The position numbers and the translations under genes were made by a program. 64,000 nt of DNA from an uncultured Oscillospiraceae bacterium (lineage in GTDB: Bacteria > Bacillota > Clostridia > Oscillospirales > Ruminococcaceae). The notes below the pieces were generated by a model, which did not search any database, had not been told where the DNA came from, and saw only the letters and a list, made by a program, of their open reading frames with translations. The stretch lies in assembly GCA_934481385.1 (NCBI GenBank), contig CAKSPD010000009.1, positions 1-64,000 on the forward strand. The letters run 5' to 3'. This document shows, piece by piece, positions 60,113-64,000 of the stretch; position 1 is the stretch's first letter; the number at the start of each line of letters is the position of its first letter.

Positions 60113-61468
60113 ATGGATATGATTATTAAAAACGGAACAGTTGTTACTGATTCTGAAATGTTTAAGGCAGATGTTGCTGTTAAGGACGGAAAAATTGTTT
60201 CTGTTGCTGAAAATATCTGCACTGAAGGCTGTGAAAACATCATCAATGCAGAGGGAAAACTTGTTCTTCCGGGAGCAATTGATGCTCATACACATCTGGC
60301 TATGCCTTTTGGCGGAACAATTTCATCAGATGATTATTTTGCCGGTACAAGAGCAGCAGCCTGCGGAGGTACAACAACTGTATTTGATTTTGTTTTGCAG
60401 GATTTCGGTGAATCAATGGTTGATGCAGTAAAACGCCGTGATGCACTTTGTGCAGGAAATGCAGTTGTTGACTATTCATTTCACGTTGCCGTAAAAGATG
60501 TAAGCAACGGATTGATTGATACCATTGAGGACTGTGTAAAATTCGGTGTACCTTCTTTCAAGGTCTTTATGGTTTATGATTTTGGTGTAACTGACGGTGT
60601 ATTTTATCAGGTTCTTGAAAAGGCAAAGGAATGCGGAGCTTTGATTGCTGTTCACGCAGAAAACAATGAAATGGTGAATATGTTTACCAAGAAGTTCCTG
60701 TCTGAAGGAAAAACAAGTGCATGGTATCACTATCTTTCACGTCCTGAATTTGTTGAAGGAGAGGCAGATGAAAGAGCAATTCAATGGGCAAAGGCTGTTG
60801 ATGTTCCGCTGTATATTGTACATCTTGCAAATAAACAGGGTGTTGAAGCTGTTACAAAGGCAAAGGACGAGGGATATACAATTTATGCTGAAACATGTCC
60901 TCAGTATCTTGAATTTACAAGCGATGTTTACAAGAGAGAGGACGGAAGAAATTTTGTATGCTCACCGCCTATGAAGAATGAAGAAAGCCGTCAGTCACTC
61001 TGGAAAGCTATTAAGCGTGGTGATATAGATACTATTGCAACAGACCACTGTCCTTTCCAGTCATATGAAAAGGACTGGGGAAAAGATGATTTTTCAAAAA
61101 TTCCTAACGGTTGTGCAGGAATTGAAAATATGTATCCGTATATGCTTTCTGCTGCTAATGAAGGCAAAATTCCGTTTACAAAAGCTGTTGAACTTTGTTC
61201 ATCAAATCCGGCAAAGATTTTCGGCTGTAAGACAAAAGGTTCTTTAAGTGTCGGAAAAGATGCGGATATTGTAATATACGACCCGTCAGTTGATTTCACA
61301 ATTACAAATGAAAAGATGCATTCCGACTGTGACCATACTATCTGGGAAGGAATAACAGTACATGGATACCCCGTTCAGACTTATTCAAGAGGAAAGCTTG
61401 TTTATGAAAACGGAGAATTCAAAGGTGAAAAAGGCTGGGGAGAATTTGTGAAGTGTTCACTTAAATAA
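60113..61468 (+). CDS. hydA: Dihydropyrimidinase
   Basis: The 451-residue enzyme opens the ring of dihydrouracil or dihydrothymine to the carbamoyl beta-amino acid. The dinuclear metal site is visible: DAHTHLAMPFGG near 57-68, carboxylated Lys in PSFKVFMVYDFG near 146-157, His in AVHAEN near 181, and the Asp in ATDHCPF near 309. Length and motifs fit bacterial hydantoinase/dihydropyrimidinase. It lies between the transporter genes and the dihydropyrimidine dehydrogenase, so both steps of the reductive pathway are encoded together. Confidence 0.93.
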   Translation: MDMIIKNGTVVTDSEMFKADVAVKDGKIVSVAENICTEGCENIINAEGKLVLPGAIDAHTHLAMPFGGTISSDDYFAGTRAAACGGTTTVFDFVLQDFGESMVDAVKRRDALCAGNAVVDYSFHVAVKDVSNGLIDTIEDCVKFGVPSFKVFMVYDFGVTDGVFYQVLEKAKECGALIAVHAENNEMVNMFTKKFLSEGKTSAWYHYLSRPEFVEGEADERAIQWAKAVDVPLYIVHLANKQGVEAVTKAKDEGYTIYAETCPQYLEFTSDVYKREDGRNFVCSPPMKNEESRQSLWKAIKRGDIDTIATDHCPFQSYEKDWGKDDFSKIPNGCAGIENMYPYMLSAANEGKIPFTKAVELCSSNPAKIFGCKTKGSLSVGKDADIVIYDPSVDFTITNEKMHSDCDHTIWEGITVHGYPVQTYSRGKLVYENGEFKGEKGWGEFVKCSLK

Positions 61469-61492
61469 TTTATTTGAAAGGCGGTCAGTGAT

Positions 61493-62962
61493 ATGTTCAG
61501 ATTAAATGAAGAATCAGCACGTTGTCTGCTTTGTGCAGAGGGAGCTTGTACAAAGGCATGCAGTAAGAAATTTAATCCTGCAAGAGCTGTCAGAGCCGTC
61601 AGATTTGAAAATGAAGCTGTGGCAGGGGAATTTGTTGATAAAAAAGTGTGTTCAGAATGTTCAGGAGAATGTGAAAAAGCCTGTATTCATTATGACAGAC
61701 CAATAAGAATACGTGAAATGGTAGCTATGCTTCCGGAAAAGGCAGAAAAATCTGAAATCAATCCTGATTTGTCAATAGATTTCTGCGGAGTACATTGTGA
61801 AAATCCGTTTTTCCTGTCCTCATCAATAGTTGCAGGCGACTATGAAATGTGTGCAAGAGCTTTGGAAATGGGCTGGGCAGGCGTTGTTTATAAAACAGTC
61901 GGATTTCTTGTTCCCGAAGAAGTTTCACCCCGTTTTGATACAATAGGCAAAGAGGGAACATCATTCATAGGATTCAAGAATCTGGAACAGATTTCAGAAC
62001 ATGAACTTTCATACAATCTTGATGTATTCCGCAGACTGAAAAAGAATTATCCGAATAAGGTTCTTGTTGTTTCGATAATGGGACAGAATGAACAGGAATG
62101 GTTTAAACTTTCACAGCTTGTAACAGAAGCCGGAGCTGATATAATTGAATGTAATTTCAGTTGTCCGCATATGTCGGCTGACGGACTCGGTTCAGATGTC
62201 GGACAGAATCCTGAACTTGTAAAGCGTTATACAGAAATTGTGAAATCAGGAACACATCTTCCGGTGCTTGCTAAAATGACTCCTAACATAAGTCATATGG
62301 AAGTTCCTGCAATCGCTGCTATGGAGGGCGGTGCTGACGGAATTGCAGCAATCAATACAATCAAAAGTATTTTGGGAATAGACCCGTATACACTGGAAAG
62401 TTATCCGTCAGTAAATGGCAAATGTTCCGTTTCAGGATATTCAGGAAAAGCCGTAAAACCTATTGCACTGAGATTTATAAATGACCTTTACAGCTGTGAC
62501 AAGCTCAAAGATATGGAACTAAGCGGAATGGGAGGAATAGAAACATGGAAAGATGCAATTGAATTTATTCTTCTCGGCTGTCGTAATATTCAGGTTACAA
62601 CGGCAGTAATGCAGTACGGATACCGTATTATTGAAGATATTATTTCGGGTATGAAACATTATATGATGACTCAGGGAATCAGAAGTATTGCAGAACTTGT
62701 AGGAAAAGCTTCTGATAATATAGTTCCGGCAGACAGGCTTGACAGAAAGACACTTGTTTATCCTCATTTTGACAGAACAAAATGTCTTGGTTGCGGAAGA
62801 TGTGTTATTTCTTGTGATGATGCAGGTCATCAGGCTCTGGAACTTAATTCAGGAAAAATAATCTTTCACGCAAAAAAGTGTGCCGGCTGTCATCTTTGCA
62901 TACTGGTCTGTCCGACAGGTGCTGTTGACAACAGGAGCAGACGGATTCTGAAACCGCAGTAA
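61493..62962 (+). CDS. preA: Dihydropyrimidine dehydrogenase PreA-like, with extra N-terminal Fe-S segment
   Basis: The 489-residue protein reduces uracil or thymine. A dihydroorotate-dehydrogenase-type FMN barrel (about 95-415) has [20 protein letters not shown] near 103 and the active-site region [17 protein letters not shown] near 218. It ends in two [4Fe-4S] motifs, [11 protein letters not shown] near 433 and [12 protein letters not shown] near 463. An extra N-terminal part carries [13 protein letters not shown] (residues 11-23) and [12 protein letters not shown], eight cysteines like the iron-sulfur domain that precedes the FAD domain in mammalian DPYD and in PreT. No PreT gene is beside it, so the electron donor is open. 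Confidence 0.9.
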   Translation: MFRLNEESARCLLCAEGACTKACSKKFNPARAVRAVRFENEAVAGEFVDKKVCSECSGECEKACIHYDRPIRIREMVAMLPEKAEKSEINPDLSIDFCGVHCENPFFLSSSIVAGDYEMCARALEMGWAGVVYKTVGFLVPEEVSPRFDTIGKEGTSFIGFKNLEQISEHELSYNLDVFRRLKKNYPNKVLVVSIMGQNEQEWFKLSQLVTEAGADIIECNFSCPHMSADGLGSDVGQNPELVKRYTEIVKSGTHLPVLAKMTPNISHMEVPAIAAMEGGADGIAAINTIKSILGIDPYTLESYPSVNGKCSVSGYSGKAVKPIALRFINDLYSCDKLKDMELSGMGGIETWKDAIEFILLGCRNIQVTTAVMQYGYRIIEDIISGMKHYMMTQGIRSIAELVGKASDNIVPADRLDRKTLVYPHFDRTKCLGCGRCVISCDDAGHQALELNSGKIIFHAKKCAGCHLCILVCPTGAVDNRSRRILKPQ

Positions 62963-62986
62963 ATTTTTAAAGCGAGGTGAAGATAT

Positions 62987-64000
62987 ATGGCAATTACGCT
63001 TTCACAGCTTTGTGCAAATGCAGAAAAAAATTATTCTATGAAACTTATAGCAGGTCAGGCAGGTATGAAAAATACAGTCCGCTGGGTTCATATAGTTGAA
63101 GACAGTGAAGTTCCTGATTTTCTTCATGGAAATGAACTTATTTTTACTACGGGAATTGGTCATATCGGAAACGAATGGTTAAAGAGTTTTACAGAAAATC
63201 TGCGTGACAAAGGTGCAGTCGGACTTGTAGTAAATATAGGGCCATATATCGCCTCTGTACCGTCACAGGTAATAGTTTTCTGTGAGCAGAACGGTTTTCC
63301 GATTTTTACAATACCCTGGAAAACGAGAATCATTGATATTTCATATGATTTCTGCCGTAGAATTATTGCAAACGAAAAACGTGAAAGCACAATTGCTGAT
63401 GCTTTCAGGGAACTGATAAAAAATCCTGCAACTGCTTCAGAATATATTCCGGTTCTTAACCGTGCCGGTTTTTATGAGGATAGTACATATACTGTGATTG
63501 CACTAAGTATTTTATGCAACGGAAAATCAATCACAGAATCCGTTGTCAGAACAACAGATATGTCGCTCTGGCGTATGCTTAAAAGGTCGAAAAATCATTC
63601 TTCACTTTTTATGAATAATGGTGAGCTTATTGTAATAAGGCAAAATTATTCGGAAGAAGATATTTTAATGTTCTGCAATATTCTTGAACCCATTGCCGAT
63701 GAAAAATCTGATACACAGGTTTATATCGGGGTTTCTGATGTGGCAGAAGGATTCGGAAAGCTGACATCTGCATATGAACAGGCATATGCGGCAATGTATA
63801 CAGGACGGATAAAAAATCACAGATGTGAATTTTACCGTGATATTGGCATTATGAAACTGATTTTCGGTACAAAGGATAAAAATATACTTAAATCGTTTGC
63901 TAAAGAAAATCTCGGAGTTCTTCATAAGATTGATAAGGAAAAGAATACTGATTATTGTGTAATTCTTCGTAAATATCTTGAACTTAATGGAAGTGTTCTT
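62987..64000 (+). CDS. PucR family transcriptional regulator (partial)
   Basis: The visible 338 residues start MAITLSQLCANAEKNYSMKL and contain the PucR N-terminal sensor domain, with GMKNTVRWVHIVEDSEVPDF near 27-46 and GNELIFTTGIGHI near 50-62. The GGDEF-like middle segment follows (QVYIGVSDVAEGFGKLTSAY near 244-263); the C-terminal HTH lies beyond the window. PucR regulators control purine or pyrimidine catabolism and respond to pathway metabolites, and this one closes the operon it probably regulates. GCGAGGTGA lies before the ATG. Confidence 0.9.
   Translation, partial: MAITLSQLCANAEKNYSMKLIAGQAGMKNTVRWVHIVEDSEVPDFLHGNELIFTTGIGHIGNEWLKSFTENLRDKGAVGLVVNIGPYIASVPSQVIVFCEQNGFPIFTIPWKTRIIDISYDFCRRIIANEKRESTIADAFRELIKNPATASEYIPVLNRAGFYEDSTYTVIALSILCNGKSITESVVRTTDMSLWRMLKRSKNHSSLFMNNGELIVIRQNYSEEDILMFCNILEPIADEKSDTQVYIGVSDVAEGFGKLTSAYEQAYAAMYTGRIKNHRCEFYRDIGIMKLIFGTKDKNILKSFAKENLGVLHKIDKEKNTDYCVILRKYLELNGSVL

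Overview
The window is an AT-rich (roughly two-thirds A+T by eye), densely coded segment of a Gram-positive, anaerobic, probably spore-forming gut or rumen bacterium. It most resembles Ruminococcus and related Oscillospiraceae. The evidence is the oxygen-sensitive class III ribonucleotide reductase, sporulation genes (spoIIP, ytfJ, a DacF-like carboxypeptidase), scpA-scpB-ytfI-ytfJ gene order, two secreted proteins ending in cellulosome-type dockerins, and strong Shine-Dalgarno sequences with frequent TTG/GTG starts. No rRNA, CRISPR array, prophage or intact insertion sequence is seen; there is one tRNA (Arg, CCG).

Left part (1-13.4 kb): a minus-strand RNA-metabolism operon (CYTH protein, phoH-like, ybeY, era, a tiny yqzL-like gene and recO, cut by the window edge), a degenerate sensor-kinase-like gene, gapA, then nadE, a PIN-like gene and pyrE, and nrdD-nrdG with a NrdR box downstream of the promoter. 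Middle part (13.4-40.3 kb): an SGNH-like protein; a TCA-branch cluster (acn ... icd) with a microbial PARG-type macro-fold gene inside it; a phosphoglycerate-mutase-like enzyme; PAP2 phosphatase; a PAS/GGDEF/EAL protein with a broken GGDEF motif; a DUF5662 gene; two tandem RadC-like genes; rpmB; a site-2 protease-scpAB-ytfI-ytfJ-dacF-rluB cluster; a three-gene transcarboxylase-like set (carboxyltransferase, biotin carrier, OadA-like); metA; a deacetylase; spoIIP; and the tRNA.

Right part (40.3-64 kb): an M6-family metalloprotease with a dockerin, an XRE/AbrB regulator with an acyltransferase, a DUF4874/DUF4832 protein with a dockerin, an ABC-F ATPase, a polar amino-acid ABC transporter, a MATE pump behind a switch-like leader RNA (candidate guanidine-IV riboswitch), a CarD-type regulator, a MerR-flavodoxin-DXS-like operon, and finally a complete-looking pyrimidine uptake and reductive catabolism operon (ABC ATPase, two permeases, substrate-binding lipoprotein, dihydropyrimidinase, dihydropyrimidine dehydrogenase, PucR regulator) preceded by a leader with an intrinsic terminator.

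The most unusual observation is that the substrate-binding lipoprotein of the pyrimidine operon (58905-60035) appears circularly permuted: the half that normally follows the first lobe in NMT1/THI5-type binding proteins comes first, and the normal N-terminal lobe comes last. Its operon partner, the dehydrogenase, carries an extra N-terminal eight-cysteine iron-sulfur segment with no adjacent FAD subunit. All functional calls rest on reading motifs and gene context; no database search was run.
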